64,000 bases of DNA from Phytoseiulus persimilis (GCA_037576195.1 CM075102.1:44822745-44886744), one strand, 5' to 3'. Shown: positions 10,801-24,700, counted from the stretch's first letter. Made by a program: numbers and translations. The notes: generated from the letters alone by a model not told the origin.

Positions 10801-12549
10801 GTTCTTTTGGGCCGAGCTTCATACGTCCGCGCGTACGTTCGACGGCTCCACCGAGATATAGTCGTTTGACTGAGCAGCCTTCTGCCCCACGTGCTTGTTC
10901 CTCCCTAGAGTTCCCCAGCAGCCTTCCCGATTCCCTCTGACAGCTCCCCTTCGTTCTTCCCTCTGGCGCCGTCTCCTCTGCGGCGAGGGCCAAGTCAAGC
11001 GTCCGTCAAACTCTTCCTCCCTCCGCCCTGGCTGCCCCGCTTGGACTCCTCGCTTTCTTTCGGTCGCCCCCTTTTTGACAATCCCACAGGCCCCCGCCGA
11101 CATCCCCCTTTGCCCCCACCCGCCTAGCCCACGGCGGTCAGTTCGGGTGGGAAAGCCGCGAAGCATAAAATATGTCCTGCCCGAGGCAGTGCTGATTAGG
11201 CTCCTCAGTTGATGGAATGGAGGACGAATGGTTGAAAGTACGGAGCAGTTCCATTCCGAAAACTGACTCCACGAGGAGTGTACTGTCTGTCATCCTGACA
11301 ACATACAGCTGTCGAGCTTGCTCCCGAAGTTTTCCAAAATGAGGGCGGTCTCAGTCATGGCTGCGCACCGATACAAGGATTCCTGTCGTCGACTGTAACC
11401 TCTGAGGATTTCGGAAGTTGTCGCCGTCACAAGAGCTGGTCTGCAGGACCTGCGCGCGAGGAGCTCCCGTTCTCTTCACCTTGCAAACCAGCTCCTTGGG
11501 GTTATCGGATTCGAATCATCTCGGCCAGCTCCCGAGTACGAAATCCAAGTTCTCATCCAGAAACTGTTTCGCGAAATGTGTTGAGCACGATGCCTTCAAT
11601 CATCTTCGATACCAGCTTGATCTTTCCAGCTGCGACCTTGATACTAGGCTTCCGATGGATCATACGGGGAGGGGCAGCGGCCGCGGGATGCGGATTCGGA
11701 GCGACCTCGAAATTTCGATCGAGTCCCCGTAACCTGAAGCACTAAATTCCTTGTCGATCCTCGATTGTGAATTAAAACTCCCTGATTCGGAGTTTCCATA
11801 CATTTGGAGCTCCGGAGAGGAGCAGTATTTGCGAGGGAATCTCTTTGAGAAAGGTTTCCTGTTTTCACTTTGAACAGGATCGGGGAACATCATTATTTGA
11901 GGGTATTGTCTCGGGTTCCCGTCTGCTGGTGGTAGCAAGGCTGAGGGGAGAAAAGAGGAAACGCCTTAAGTAAGAAGTCCTGTAGTCCCGCGACAATGGA
12001 GCAGGCGACAACGTACGACGGTGCGGGTGTGTTGTTCGCGCGGCTTCTCGATGAGACTGTGTTGTTGGCGAGCATTCGGTTGTAAGGCATGGTCAAATCG
12101 CGAGGCCGGTCACACGCACCGAAGCAATCCGTCATATTCATCTGCAAGTTCACCAGTGGTCCATTCCGTTGGCGGTTCATCTGGCAGACTGCTTCCCGCG
12201 AGGAGAGACGCAGGGCCCGCAACTGGACGTGCGATGTGGGAGTGCAGCCAAAGACAGCCGAACACAAACGCCGCCTCCGAAAATCCGCGTCTAATGGAAA
12301 TCTCGGGGCGGAAAATTCGGGAGCTCGCGGGCAGCATGAAATGGAGAACTGGTGGAAACGCAAAGGAAGCGACTCACACAGGACACTTTGTTGCGCCACA
12401 TCGCAGACCACCGTGTAGACTACAATGGTGTGTTGGGAGCGGGACTCTCAAGTGACCGCCATGATGTTCCCTAGCAACGCGAAAACCGAACAACGAGCTG
12501 CATCAAGTGGGATAACAACCTGAGAATTCGGCTCCTCCATCGGGCATCG
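7851..12549. other. Long stretch without a recognisable gene
   Basis: Numerous mid-length frames on both strands (for example 9071-9502 minus, 10298-10940 plus, 11893-12411 minus) have no domain I can name. 10.2-11.2 kb is GC-rich and pyrimidine-biased. The rest has the same TCGA/TTCGG-rich texture as the Gypsy remnants and may be further degraded copies, which I cannot show. Confidence 0.4.
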
Positions 12550-12790
12550 CTGGACACGCAGTTTTCAGAGCACTGCCAGAAATTGAACGTGGGCAAAGCA
12601 GAGCGACTGCAGACGTTCCACACAGCCGTCACGATTGCGTGCTGATGCCCTCAGACGGTATTAGTCCTGATCAAAGGGACATGGACTCCGACAAGGTAAC
12701 GGCGAGCGTTCAATTGTTGACGTGGCGCCCGCAACCCCACGTGCTGGCCTCCGTACGTGTGAATAAGAGTGTAGGCGTCGGATGCATGCA
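12550..12790 (+). mobile_element. Decayed Ty3/Gypsy RT fragment (palm end and thumb)
   Basis: The plus strand reads FSEHCQKLNVGKAE. After a frameshift it reads SDGISPDQRDMDSDKVTA, then LLTWRPQP. This follows the RT order GLxLNxxKC, FLGHxVSxDGIxPDxxKVxAIxxWPxP. The catalytic YxDD motif upstream is not recognisable. It is non-functional (frameshift, stop codon at 12641-12645). Assignment is by spaced residues only. Confidence 0.42.
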
Positions 12791-14459
12791 TGCATTCAAC
12801 CGTTCGCCGGATATTCATATCACCGTTAGAGATACACCATAAATATTAGGGGAAAACAACTCGCCGCGCTCGACTCACCGACAGTTTTGGCACGTGTGGG
12901 ACACAGATGTTACGCGTGGAAACGATACATCGCGGATGTCAGTGAGCTGTAGATGGATCCACGTGTCCGAGCTCAATCTGATTTTCAATTTGCGTTTGTC
13001 TAAACAGCGTCATGAAGTGCGAAGTTCAACTTCCGGCTGCGCTCAGCGGCCTGCGAAAATTTGTGGGTGATTTTTTTCTCTTGTGCGACTCGTCTGCCTG
13101 CGCTTGAGTTGCGGCTCCCTCTGGCAGAGCGAGTCCCGGGCCAGTCACGACCCGCGACGCATCCCTGCGGCACCCAAGCCGTTAACGAGTGTCTTGAGTT
13201 GTGCTCGTCGCTATTCAACACTGTTGAAAGTGCGACCCCAGTATTCCTTATAGACATAGCTTACATTCACGACCATTGTAACTTATCGTAAACTATTTGC
13301 TCCCGGAGTAATTCGCCAAACCCTCATGGGTTCCGAGAACCGTGCAGCTCCGATGCCTACTGCGATCAATCCCTCACTCATTATAAAGTTATACAACTTG
13401 AGCTTTTCGTATCAATTGAGAGAGTTCTCACGCCCAACCTCGATCCGTCGTCGGTTCTGATACCAGATCGGCGTTTGACGCCCGTGGGGGCCATTGAGTC
13501 GTGCTGATAGCGAGAATTCACCAAAGGCGCTTACTTGCCGGAAGAGCACATGAGGCTCTTCTGTGGTCTCCTACAACATGTGGCCTACAACATGTTTGCC
13601 CCGTGTATCGCTCCCATTACCTGTAGTTCTATCGACAGCCCCCTGTTACGGCGGACTGAAATAGCAAGTTGATTTCTTCCTACGACTAGGACTCGAATGT
13701 CGATCGATGAGAACTATCGGGATCCCACCCCGTAGATTTCGCCGAACATTTGCGACGAAGATCTCGTTTCGCGAAGTAATGGAGCTTCGCGCGAGAACGG
13801 CACATCAAATCCCTATAATCTCTGTCGCTTTTACGCACAGTCCGTCCTCTTCAGAATAATATTTTTCTCTTCGAACCAGCGGATGGTTATCACTCGTAGC
13901 GTGATACTGTGCAGTGGTAATCATTCTGGTCTTTGAATAATAAGTTCGACTTCAACATTGAGCCTATCGGGAATCGAAGGTTCTGTCTGTATCCACAGGC
14001 TTAGGGTGTTTGTATACATCACCATGGAAAGAACTCATACTATGGATTGTCTGAGAGAAGTTCGTTATTCGTGCGACTTCCAAGCGAATGGTCACGCATC
14101 GGAGGAGAGTTCTGTTCGAATCGGGTGATATTCGGCTATATTCGCAGAGTTGTTTCACATGGCCTCGTTTCGCTGAAGCTTAAAGGATTCTCCTCTGTCA
14201 TCACAGTCCTCGAGCACACCAACGATCGGTTCAAGCTCTGTGGAAATCGGGTCAGCGAGGTCTCGTTCAATTTTTTTCCTCCATCTTCCGCAAGGCGCTG
14301 AAGTTCATCGTGCACGAGACGCTGGACTCAGGGAGTACGACGGGTATGTTGAATGGAGGAACAAGCTCCCTGGAGCAATCTCACAGCTGCAGCAGACTTT
14401 TAGACTCTCATTCGCGTTCTCGATTCTCCTGTCTGCAGGAGATTCATCCCGACTTTGAG
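12791..14459. other. No gene seen; short direct repeat
   Basis: This follows the RT fragment on the plus strand, where RNase H and integrase would be expected, but I cannot identify them. A 12-base unit CCTACAACATGT occurs twice with a 14-nt period (13570-13595). Confidence 0.4.
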
Positions 14460-14700
14460 GTGAGCCGAGCTTTCGCGAGGAAGGAAGGGAAATCCCTGCA
14501 GGAGAGTCCAACTCCACCTTCTTCGGGTACTTCTCAGATCATGGATTTGAAGCGTCGACTAACGAAATAGTGTTGCTTCATCTGAATGCAAAACCGACAC
14601 GGTTCCTTGTTGATTCCGGAGCTCCTCTTTTGATTTACTGGGACGCCTTGAATGACATGATTCACATCGGGCACCGAGCATATGATGCAAGATGATCGCG
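14460..14700 (+). mobile_element. Decayed Ty3/Gypsy aspartic protease
   Basis: An open plus-strand frame of about 78 codons without an ATG start carries LNAKPTRFLVDSGAPLLIY. This is the retropepsin active-site motif (hydrophobic-hydrophobic-D-S/T-G-A) with the preceding R-F-L-V typical of Ty3/Gypsy proteases. The catalytic Asp-Ser-Gly-Ala is intact. The frame closes about 18 codons after the motif, earlier than a full retropepsin, so the copy is truncated. It is most likely a remnant of the gag-pol junction of a plus-strand element; a domesticated retropepsin is possible but unsupported. Confidence 0.52.
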
Positions 14701-17700
14701 TCCGACCAACGAGCTCACAAATCAAACGACGGTCGAACCACGAACGCGTATCATCTGGAACTTGCCCAGGGAGTCCTGCGGAATCTACCATGCTCCTGGG
14801 CTGCTCCCGCGAAGATTTTCTTAGAACATTAGACGGAACATAGCTCCCTGAATTACGCGAGTTCGGTTTTTCGAATTCCAAGTCATCTTGCCCTCTTAGG
14901 TTCGGCGATGTTCTTCTTCTCTTGGCCCCATCTCAGTTGATGGGCCGAGGATTCCATCGGGCCACAGTTCTAGGAGTCGTCGATATCAAAGTTCCGATCG
15001 AAGGAAGGACGTTGTGAAAACGTTGACGAAATACTTTTTCATCCGTGGAGTGCGAGCGGCGGAGACTTGTCCTCGGTTCGCGCCCGTCTCTCCATCGAGA
15101 AGTTTTTCCCTGCGGGTACAGACTCAGTTCCCGCAGACGGAGAGAGATGACCCGAGTGGTTGAATCGGTTGGCTCGAGATGAGCAACATTTGCTGGAATT
15201 CTCGGGCGCCGTCCAAATACCGCTTTGTCCTATGAAAACAGACCCGCTGAAGGAGAATAGAGGCATCTTGGAAGACATGTCTCTTCTGAAAACAAAGGCG
15301 CTCCCAATGGGTGTATTTTCTTTGCTGGCCAGCGGAAATGCGAGCTTGAATCCGCTACGCAGTTATATCGAGTAAATATCTCCTTGCGAAAGCGCGGTCA
15401 GAAACTCCGTAGTGGAATAGAAGGGGATGTCGCATGTTGGTATCGCTCGCCGGCAGTCGGTATAGGGACGGAGATCGCGGCACTGGACCCTCGACGAGAG
15501 CTAGACGACACATGATATGGGTTGCAATTACCACAAGTGACAAAAAAGACAAAGACGTCAACAGCTGTGTTTGGAATATCGCGAGAGGAAGAAAAGACGC
15601 GAATGAAGAGATGGATGCTCGGAGACGGGCGAGCGACCGGGTGTTTGTGCGATTGTGCCGCTTCATGGCCGACCGGGCGGTTGGGTGGGTGCATAATGTG
15701 AGAGCTATAGTACTAGGACGTAATTGAAATCGTGCTGTCGTTCGTTCGAGCGCTTATCATCTGCTCTCATTTCATCATTTTGTAAATGAGGCCGACAAAC
15801 ACCAAGTTGTCGAGCGATTGGCTAACGAACTGTTTCGTCTGGCTCTGGATGGCTGTCGAAGCTGGATCTCCACTTGAATCTCCACGGCTGCGATAACGGT
15901 TCCACGTTCCGGGTTCTTCCCGACGAAGAAACGGTAGTTTCGGGTCTTAGATTAATTGGAGAACCTCGAGGAGAGCGTTGTTCGTTACTGAACTCTCGTA
16001 GAATGGTAAGAAGAAGATTTTTATGCCCGCTCAATCGCTCCAAGATTCTGCCATATCTACATTTCGGAGGTCAAATTTCGATCCATCCCCTCGAATGACG
16101 TTGTTTTACGCCGTGTTTTCACAAAATTAAACTCCAAGGTCGTCTGACCCAGGCCCACTCGTCCATGATATCCCCTCGGGGGCTTTGCCGAGGTCGAGTG
16201 CACAGAAAACCACCGGAAACTAAACACAATCGAGTTGTTATTAGAGCAAAATAACTGCGCTCCAGCTATAATTCGATAGGAAATTGCGAATTGGGAAGAT
16301 CGCGGAAGTTTCTCCTTTGCCTCCGTCATCTGCACAGGACTCGAGGGCCTCGATAAACAAGGTCCAATAGTTGAGAAAATACACCCTTTCCGGCTCATTC
16401 GTGTTGTCACAATTGATGCAGTTGATGTAATGTCTTTGATCGAACCATAGATTCGGATCGGCACCCATCGACCCAGAGCCCGTTCCGCGGCTCGAAAACA
16501 GCACTTAGCCGCGTAATCTGGAGGTCTAGAAATCATCGCGGCCGTTCGTCAAGGGTCATTACCGGATATAATCGGCCCGAGTCTAACTGTGTTGACTTTT
16601 TCAATAGAAATTCTAGCAGCGTATGGTCGGAATTGCCCTTTTCGAACTTTCATTAAATCCCGAACGAAGTCTGCAAGCAATATCCGCTCTCGAGTGTCTC
16701 CCTTACCTCTGGGAACGGATACTTCCTCTGCCTGGACTTACTTCAAAGCTCTTCAGATCGGGCAGCCACCACGACCGCCCTCGCTTCGCTTTTTTCTTCG
16801 CTACATCCTCGTTCCGCGATCCGTTTCGGTGTCTACTTTCAATTGGGTTGACCTCGCCTCCGTCCGACCGTCGTCTCGGGCCTCCGACCATTCCTAGAGG
16901 ACAGGATTGAATTTGACTCAGAACTAGCTCGAGAGGACTAAATCGTGGAATCCTTTGGCTCGAGTTTCGGAATCCTCGTGGAGATTCCAGGCGCGATAGA
17001 GCTGACGACGCGTCCTCGGAGCTTTGATCATCGACTAATTCGATGTGGAATTTTCTTTGAAGTCTGTTTTTGCAATATTCACTGTATTGCACCCGTTCGC
17101 TCTGCCGGAACGTCCCTCCATCGGTTGGAGAGCGATCCCTAGTCTACGATTCCGGCGAGTCCGCGGGGGAAGCGGAACCTGGCGGAACAGTCGAACAACG
17201 ATGATTCATCGTAATTATTAGAGAGAACACTCCGGAAAATTCCGTCGAGTTGTCCGCGAGTCCGGTCGGCTTTTCCGGCTGCATTCAACTCATTCATAGT
17301 CGGGAATGAAGCGAATTCTCGCTCGCCGAAGTGACCAGCCGGAGCAGCGGTCGTTGTCAAAGCCGCCGCGACCGCCTCTTCGGTCGTCTTGTGATCGATG
17401 ACGTCCTCCGCTCGGGAAAGTTGTGCTGATTTATGGGACGTGTGCAGCTTGTTGCAGTCTTCCGAGCGAATGGCATTCCGCGGAGGTCTTCTACGCACTC
17501 GTTCCGGAGACCGGCTGGAAAGAGCTGCTCCTTCGTTCTGTTCCCGTCGAGGGTTTTCGCCAACAATCTGAATGTTTCTTCGACTACATGCTCATGAAGC
17601 CCTTGTTGCACGCCGCCGTCGCCGCCTCCTACTCGCAAGCGTCGCGGCCGCGAGGCTAATGGCGAAGAAATGGAGAGGCGGAATGAATGGACGCGGGACT

Positions 17701-19789
17701 GAATGAATGCAGCCAGTCAGCCAACTAACCAACCGGCCGAAATACCCCCGCCCACGCTTTCGACCGACGCTGATTATCCGATGAATGTCGGCTCTGCGTC
17801 GATCCACGAGTTGGGAACTATTCCTGGTGGAGTCAACCATGTAGTTCATGAGATTCCTCAACTGAGCTTACGCTGAAAGAGCCCATTCGATCGTGTTTGC
17901 ATCCTTCTCGTGTTGCTCCATAAATGCTCTCTCCTCGATGCTTCCTAGTGATGATTCGAACGCCGAGGTGAAATTATACTCCTGAGGAGGTTTGACAAGA
18001 AGTCCGAGAGAAACTCAATCTGCATCTAGTTTATCCAGAAGTCGACTGTCTGGAGATTTGACGATACTCTCGGGGGGGGGGGGGGGCTTCGATATACTCG
18101 CGAGATGGTTCGCAAACATGCGGGAAGAGGATGAGGAGTAGCTGCGGTCTCAAAAGTGATTTTGGAGAGTTCGACTATGTTCTAGAGCAGGTTTGATCTG
18201 AATAGGCGGCATACTCCCGGTCTAAGGGAGGAAGTGTGAAAAACCGTGGTGTGAATTGAATCAGATCTCAAGTGAGGAAGTGAGTTCTATGCTCATTGCG
18301 ATTCTTGCAAACCTCGGAGCTCGAACCTCGAAGACTTCAGCTCAGGGCAACTCTTTTCGACGTGACAGAAATGGAGCCCTCGGGAGCGATGGGCAATCCT
18401 CTTGTTCTGAGGTAGCACTGAACCTTTTGAGACCTCAATCCGCTTCAGAATGGCGGCTCGTTTCCGACGCGTGGCTCTGTAATCAGGAGACACCGCGCCG
18501 AGACAGACACTGATTGGTTTCGTGGGTTGCCAGATGAAGTAACTGGCCATTGAACGACGAGAGCTGATACCCTCTTTGCGCAGTAGGACAACGTCGACGA
18601 CGGAGGGGAAGTGAAAGGCGAGAAGCAATTTCACGGTTCTTTCTCTAATGGCGCACGGATCTGACTGACTGATACCTGATATTGGCATCAGAGCTGTGCG
18701 GAGAGAAAAACTCGCTTTGACGAGGTGGGAAAGTAGCCATTTGGGGAAGGCGCTCTTCATCCGAATCTCTCCCGTACATCAAGTCTGACCGCCGTTCTCG
18801 ACGTGCGATTTTCGGTGAGCCATCAACGCCCGAAATGTCAGAGATTCGCTGATAGCCTTTGAGCCCGTGTTTTGTGGAACAGTCATTCAGGTGCGAGCAA
18901 TTTCGGAACTGTTGACAAGTGGCTGATGGAAAAGCACTGTTATCTTCCGGAAAATGCCAATCGGAATGTTTTCAAAGTCCCGTCGAGGCTGGACCGGCTC
19001 ATCCTGCGATCCGAGTGGCCAGTCAAGACCTCAAGGAGGATCTTTCCCTTTCCCTCGCTCACATCATCAAAAGCTCGTAATACCCTTCCTTGGCCAAATA
19101 ACGGCCTTCACATTTCGTCGACTCCTTCCTTGTCCTGGCCGCTGCTAAAGCTCCTCATTTTCCTTGTCCCACTCATGCTGTTCCTGCTCGTCTTCTTCCC
19201 CCCAGGATCTGGTAGATGTGCTGGTGCCACCGCTCCCTCTGCTGCTGCAAGACATCAAGATATTTGGCCGAGCTCATCATCCAACCGAACGACCGACGCA
19301 ACCGCCGCCATTCGACAAGCAGAATTGCGTCTTTGGATGAGAAAAAAAAACTGCTTTGAAAACATCGAATCGCCTCCGTCGTGGGGCCCCCTCAAATCTC
19401 GCGCTGTTACAGGCGACGCTGATTCCTCAAACAGAGAACATCAATGGATTCCTAAAATCAAGTCTCCTTTTTCAATTCCAGCGAATCCCCGAATCAATCC
19501 ACCCTGGCCGGCCTCGTCATCCGCTGGCTATTTCCGAAACGATGTGACCACCACGTCCGTCGGCGGGGAGTGAAGTTGCGGACAACGATCGGAGCCACCT
19601 GCTTCTTTGTCGGAAGAAAACAGAGTCGAATCTGAATTCATTGAAAAAGTTGAACGGGAACCGTTTCCGAGAGCTTGCGTGGCCCCGAAACAGTTTCTTT
19701 ATATTTTGGCGAGCAGGGTTCATTGTCTAAAAATCAGGCCGGAGGGTCACTCGCGACATAAAAACCCTGTGGAGTGAAACTCTTGTGCG
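14701..19789. other. Unassigned stretch with possible gag-like traces and G15 run
   Basis: A minus-strand frame at 16241-16504 (PNLWFDQ ... EPERVYFLNYW) vaguely resembles the PxLWFxQ start of a Gypsy capsid, but the match is too weak to call. 17.6-17.8 kb is GC-rich with CAGCCAGT/CAACTAAC-type patches. The 233-codon plus-strand frame at 18872-19573 has no recognisable domain. Confidence 0.35.
18072..18086 (+). repeat. Homopolymer run of 15 G
   Basis: Fifteen consecutive G residues. Such tracts are prone to length error in sequencing and assembly, so the exact length is uncertain. Confidence 0.95.
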
Positions 19790-20000
19790 ACTAGCCGGAG
19801 TTGACCTGAATCAGTGTTGTAACATCAATCTTTCCCGCCAGCTCCAACAGGTAGCAGCAAATTTGTGTGGAGAAACCTTCGTTCTCCATAGCCGTAGAGA
19901 AATCGAGTCGCGCTTGGTGGAAGAACATGTTGGAAACGAGCGGAGAAGGTGAAACGAAAACGGGATTGTCCTCCTCCAACGGGCTTCCCACGCCCTCCTA
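19790..20000 (-). mobile_element. Possible decayed Gypsy gag (capsid) fragment
   Basis: The minus strand reads FFHQARLDFSTAMENEGF then CYLLELAGKID. This resembles the capsid segment WFxQAExxFxxxGITxExTKFxYLxxxLD of Ty3/Gypsy gag. The similarity is limited to one short block, and neighbouring frames show no further gag landmark, so the call is tentative. Confidence 0.28.
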
Positions 20001-21739
20001 CTTGTGCCTTCCGAGCTCGTAACGCCAAACTTCGAGGGGGATTTCGAATCTTCTCGGAGGATATCGTTGCGTTGCGAGGCCGATAGAACAACAGCCCTTG
20101 CTGAAACATCCAAAAAGAGTATTTTTTGTTTGCCTTGATCCTGGTGCTCCCAATCGAATCTCAACAGCCCACCTCAGCACGGGTTCCAGTATCGATGAAC
20201 GGGAACGTAGAATCTGGCATGCGCTTGATCCGATGTGGCACGCTCAATGAACTTGCTCGAGAATTCCACACTCGTGCTGCCGCGACCTTCGTCCCGAATC
20301 ACTGCGCTGGGGCCTCGCAGCCTGGGCTCGCGAAGGTCCTCGCTGCAGGCTGATTTGTTCGACTGACGCGAGAGTCGGTTGAGGTCTTGTAGGGTGAGCT
20401 AATCAGGGATTTTTAGGACACTCATGAACAAAAGCAAATGAGGAGAGCGAGTAGAACACTTGCAGTCAGACAAGCGTGCGTTGTGCAAAAATTCAGACTA
20501 CATTAAGTCTCCTGGCCTGTTCCGGACCTCCATCTGCTCACTGTGAACGTTGTTCGCTTGAAGAGATAACTCGGCCTCCCGCGCACCGCCGCGAAAGGCC
20601 ATTCTTCTAAGTTTCAACCAGACGAGGCCTTGCTAGTAATTACCATAGTTGTAGCAGACAGCCTGATTGCACCCCTGCGCACACAAATGAATTCAGAACG
20701 TGTTCTGCAAATGGTTTCGTTGTCCTACCCGAATTCTTCGCTTTAAGGACGACACGGAATCCCCGAGAAGTCCATGGAGCAGAGCGTGTGAGGGACAAGG
20801 AGCCCCACGGAGAACTCGAGCTCCTCGGACGAACCGGGGTACTGTGTCTGCGATTCGATTTTCCCGGGAACTCGAGTCGAAATCATGATATGAGAGCGGC
20901 GTTACTCATTGGAAGCATTCCGCATTGGAAATTCGGTCTGGATGAGAACGGGGGACAATGAATGGGCGGACCGCGCGCTCCCTGTTACCGGGTATGGCGG
21001 GTTTTTGAAAATATGATCACCCTATGACACGGACCTTTCGGCAGTGCGTGCCGGATGTGATGTGTGCCGGAGTCTGGCACCATGCCGTGGTGCTGGGCGA
21101 AGTTGATGATTTCGACCCTGTAGCCTTCGAGGCGAAGGTCAAAAGAAGGTTGCCGTTCACGGCCGTTGGGGAATAGGGCTGCATATTCGCGAGGGGCATT
21201 CACATCTGTTAGGGGTCCACGGTAAACGGCCGAGATTACTTCGAAATGACAGATCGGAAGCCAGACACCTTCGAAGGTGGACTGAGACCTCAGCCGCCCT
21301 CAGAGAAGTGCTTCCTCGCCTGCCCTACTCGGCAGGAAAGCTTCGCTCGACACTGAGGAGCCGTGGATTGGTATTTATTGGAACGTATGCGACAGGGGGT
21401 ACCACGGAAACAAACTCGCGTACAGTTGGGCGCTCTGAAGCCGGATTTGTCTTTGAGCTTCTCCTGTACGCTTTCTTTCTCGGCGATCTTCCTGTTCTCC
21501 TCTTGATCTCACTCGACTTGCCACCTCTAGAGCTCCACTCGGAACGCGATTTTCAGGAAAAATTCAGGCATGAACTTCAGCTTTGTGTGTAGGGATGACA
21601 TCATCATGTGATACGCGGATGGAACCAGATCGAGAATGATCTACAGCCGGTCCATCTCGCTGGGCTGGGCTTCGCGGATAGGGCGAGTTCGCATTCCAGG
21701 GTCTCGTTTAGCGTTTGGAGAGTTACGTCATCGATCATG
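20001..21739. other. No gene seen
   Basis: Short frames only. This stretch lies just beyond the C-terminal end of the minus-strand integrase remnant, where a 3' LTR would be expected. I could not find a direct-repeat partner by eye. Confidence 0.4.
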
Positions 21740-24700
21740 GAGAGGATCATGTCGAAGCGAGCCTTTAAGGATTTCCCTTTGACAGCGACATTCCCTCAAG
21801 TTCGAAATTCCTGCCTTCACCCTTTGACGACTTCGAACCGTATTGGCCGGCATAATTGAGTAGACTGAGGTTCCGGATTTTGCTGATAAACTTCCTCGCG
21901 AGGAGACTCGATCTCACTGAGGAGTTCGAGAGGCACGGAACAAGAGATGGACAGACTACCCTCATAGTCAGTTGGATTCTCGAAGACTTGTTTGTACTCA
22001 CAAAGGCGACGACGATGCATCATTCTATGGACCGTGTTTTCAGCGGCCAGCCTCATCCCATACTATGTGCCTTAACAGCGAACGTGTTGAAACATTCTAC
22101 GAAGCCTCCTTGTTTGCGTCGACCAATCTCTAGGGCCGGAAAACAATGAGCAATACGTAATAGAAAACATGCACGCAGGATTCATGGGAAATTACACCGA
22201 ATGTGCGAGGAAATATGCGCATAAGTTCGCTCAACCTCACATGAAACTATGGGAGCGAACCCTCCGAGCAGGATGTCCCTTGCGGCCATCCCGAGAGAAT
22301 ATCCATGCGAATGTCCCCGATCGAAATGGTGCGTGTGGCGGTATCCCGACGTGGCTGACATTGCCTTCAGCAACCCCTTGACGCTCCCAGGAGATTGATT
22401 GAAGCTCATCCAGGAGATCGTTCGATGTCTGTGGAAGCCTTCCGGGAGTCTAGTTGACTCTTCGAGCCCGTGTCAGTGAGCTTCCGCAGTCGCGATCGTT
22501 TTGAGAATGAAAGAAAAACGGAGCGCTCCGGCGACAACTGTGGTTCTTACCGTTCTGCTTGCGGGGGGCACTCACTCGGCCCAAGCAATGGCTGCAAGAT
22601 CGCCGTCATCTAGCCCAAGGATGGGCGAAGCGCGGCCCGCGCGAGGACCGAACGCCCGAATTTCTGTGCCTGCCGCTGTCAATCATGGTCGAACGGTGGA
22701 TCCTCGGTGAACGATCCCGAACTCGTTCGGATCCGCGACCGAGCCCATGCGCAGCACAGGGCGAGGAATGAACTATGGTTGCTTGTGTATGTGTGCGTCA
22801 ACCTGCTTCCGTTATTTACCGAGCAGAGTCCGTTACGAAAACAAATACCGCCGAAGTGGACGATGCCATTCCACAACAATTCCACTGATTTGACCAATAC
22901 ATTAGCCATTGTCGTCGCCTTGCTTGAGGGTATCGCACATCGTGAAAGAGATAACTCTCGCCGAACCGAGACTTCTCCAGTCCCCGCACGACCACGTCAA
23001 CGACACTCCGTCGGCCCCTATCTGTTGTTTCATCCATCGAGATTCATTACTTTGTGAAGCTAATCGCTTCATCTTGGTGTATTCTGCCGGAGACAATGTC
23101 TTACAACAATGGCAAGTAACTCTTCCGCGGAGTTCGATGATCTGAGACTCCCATCGACGTGTAATTCGCCAAGAACATCTTGGAGTCAGGAAACAAGATC
23201 CGAGGCACTGGGATGTGGGCTCTCGTGGGAGCTAAGATTTGTTTTGAACCTATTCGTCGGAACTCCTCTCGCCACAGAACTGCTGCTGTTTTCCCAACTT
23301 GAGTTCGATCTGGCGTCTTGATGAACTTCGGTTGTTTCATGCCGCTGAATTTTTAATTTCCTCGCGTCTTTGAACGATGTCGAACACATCTGCAGAGCGT
23401 GAGGGGCGAGCACATCCACTCCGATTGATCAGCGTGTGAGGATCGTTCAGATTCTGGAATTCTTTGGAGCTAGAGCTCGATTCGAGGATCCGGGAAGCGT
23501 GCACTATTAACGAGCTTCCATGAGTCATTTGAAGGAAGCGCTCCAATGCAGGAAACAGTTTGATACGCTAGAGTGTGCGGAAACAGACAAATGATGACAA
23601 TTCACGGAAATACGCCTCGCATAGAAATCCTAGTCCTACTGATCCCAAAGAAGCCTGCTCAATGCATGGAAAGCTTTCAGCACATGTGGCTGACGAGAGT
23701 CGACTCTGTTTGATAATCGTCGCGACAATTTCGGTTCCAACGTTTCCCACCTCATACATCGATAAGGTATGTGCTCCAAAAATGACATGTCATCAAGGTC
23801 AAAGAAGATGACTGAACCGCATTGTTCCAAGAATCACTGAACCGAAACCTTTCTGGAAAGAACTGCAACTAAACGGTGAGACGATCCTCGCTTCCGAGTG
23901 AGCCAGAGCTTGTAGCGGAAGACAGTTCTGCAAAAGCGAAGAGCTTGCACCACCCAGCTAGACAACTGCATCTCTGTGCAATATCGGGTCCCGGTCGATA
24001 CGGAGTAAATACCCTCGAGCGCCAGACGGACTCGGTCGACTCCGCGCAATTCATCAAAATTGACAGCAGCACCATCTACCCACCAGAAAACGTGACACCC
24101 TCCGGCTAATGGAACTTCAACCATTATAGCGTGTCGTAATGCCGAGTTGCCAAATCCAAACTGTCGTTTCAGAATGCCTCTGGGGCGCTACTCAGCGTTC
24201 GCTTCCGTCACCTGATCCCCTGTTTCAGGCTCAACATCTCTTCCGGCTTTTCTGCCCCGGATTGAGGGTCTGCCGGCCTGACTTGAGTGAATTGAAAAGA
24301 GGACAGAATCAGGAGAAACCGCTTTGAATCTTGACCGCATATTCCGGGCTGATGCCGAGGGTGTTCTATATCAATGTAACCGTGGCTCCCTGGTTTCTTC
24401 GCGGTTAGTGGATCGTTGTTTTTTGCTATAGAGCCCTCCCCAGGAGAGCAACACTCGACACTGATGCTTTTCTCAGTCCGCGAGAGCGTCGCTCGAGGCG
24501 ACCGTCGAGGAAGGTCTGTAGGAGAAGTGAACGAGCCCTTGGCACCAAATCTACGTAGAGATTAGACTATGCCTGTGAATTCATTCTCTGCTCATGAGCT
24601 TGACTTTCACGCCTTTCAGTTCCCAGCGACCGAAATCGGGCTTGAGATGCGAAATCGTGATTTCATCGGGAGTCGGCTTTCTCAATTTTTGGTGCGAACG

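Noticed and set aside
12787-12796. GCATGCATGC-type palindrome
   Set aside because: Very short alternating repeat at the edge of the RT fragment, without a partner or context suggesting a binding site.
16241-16504. Gag-like minus-strand frame (PNLWFDQ)
   Set aside because: A single weak block with no second gag landmark in order; left as an unassigned trace.
18872-19573. 233-codon plus-strand frame with a hydrophobic stretch
   Set aside because: The Leu/Phe-rich segment comes from a pyrimidine-rich tract; the rest is Ser/Pro/Arg-rich without any domain.
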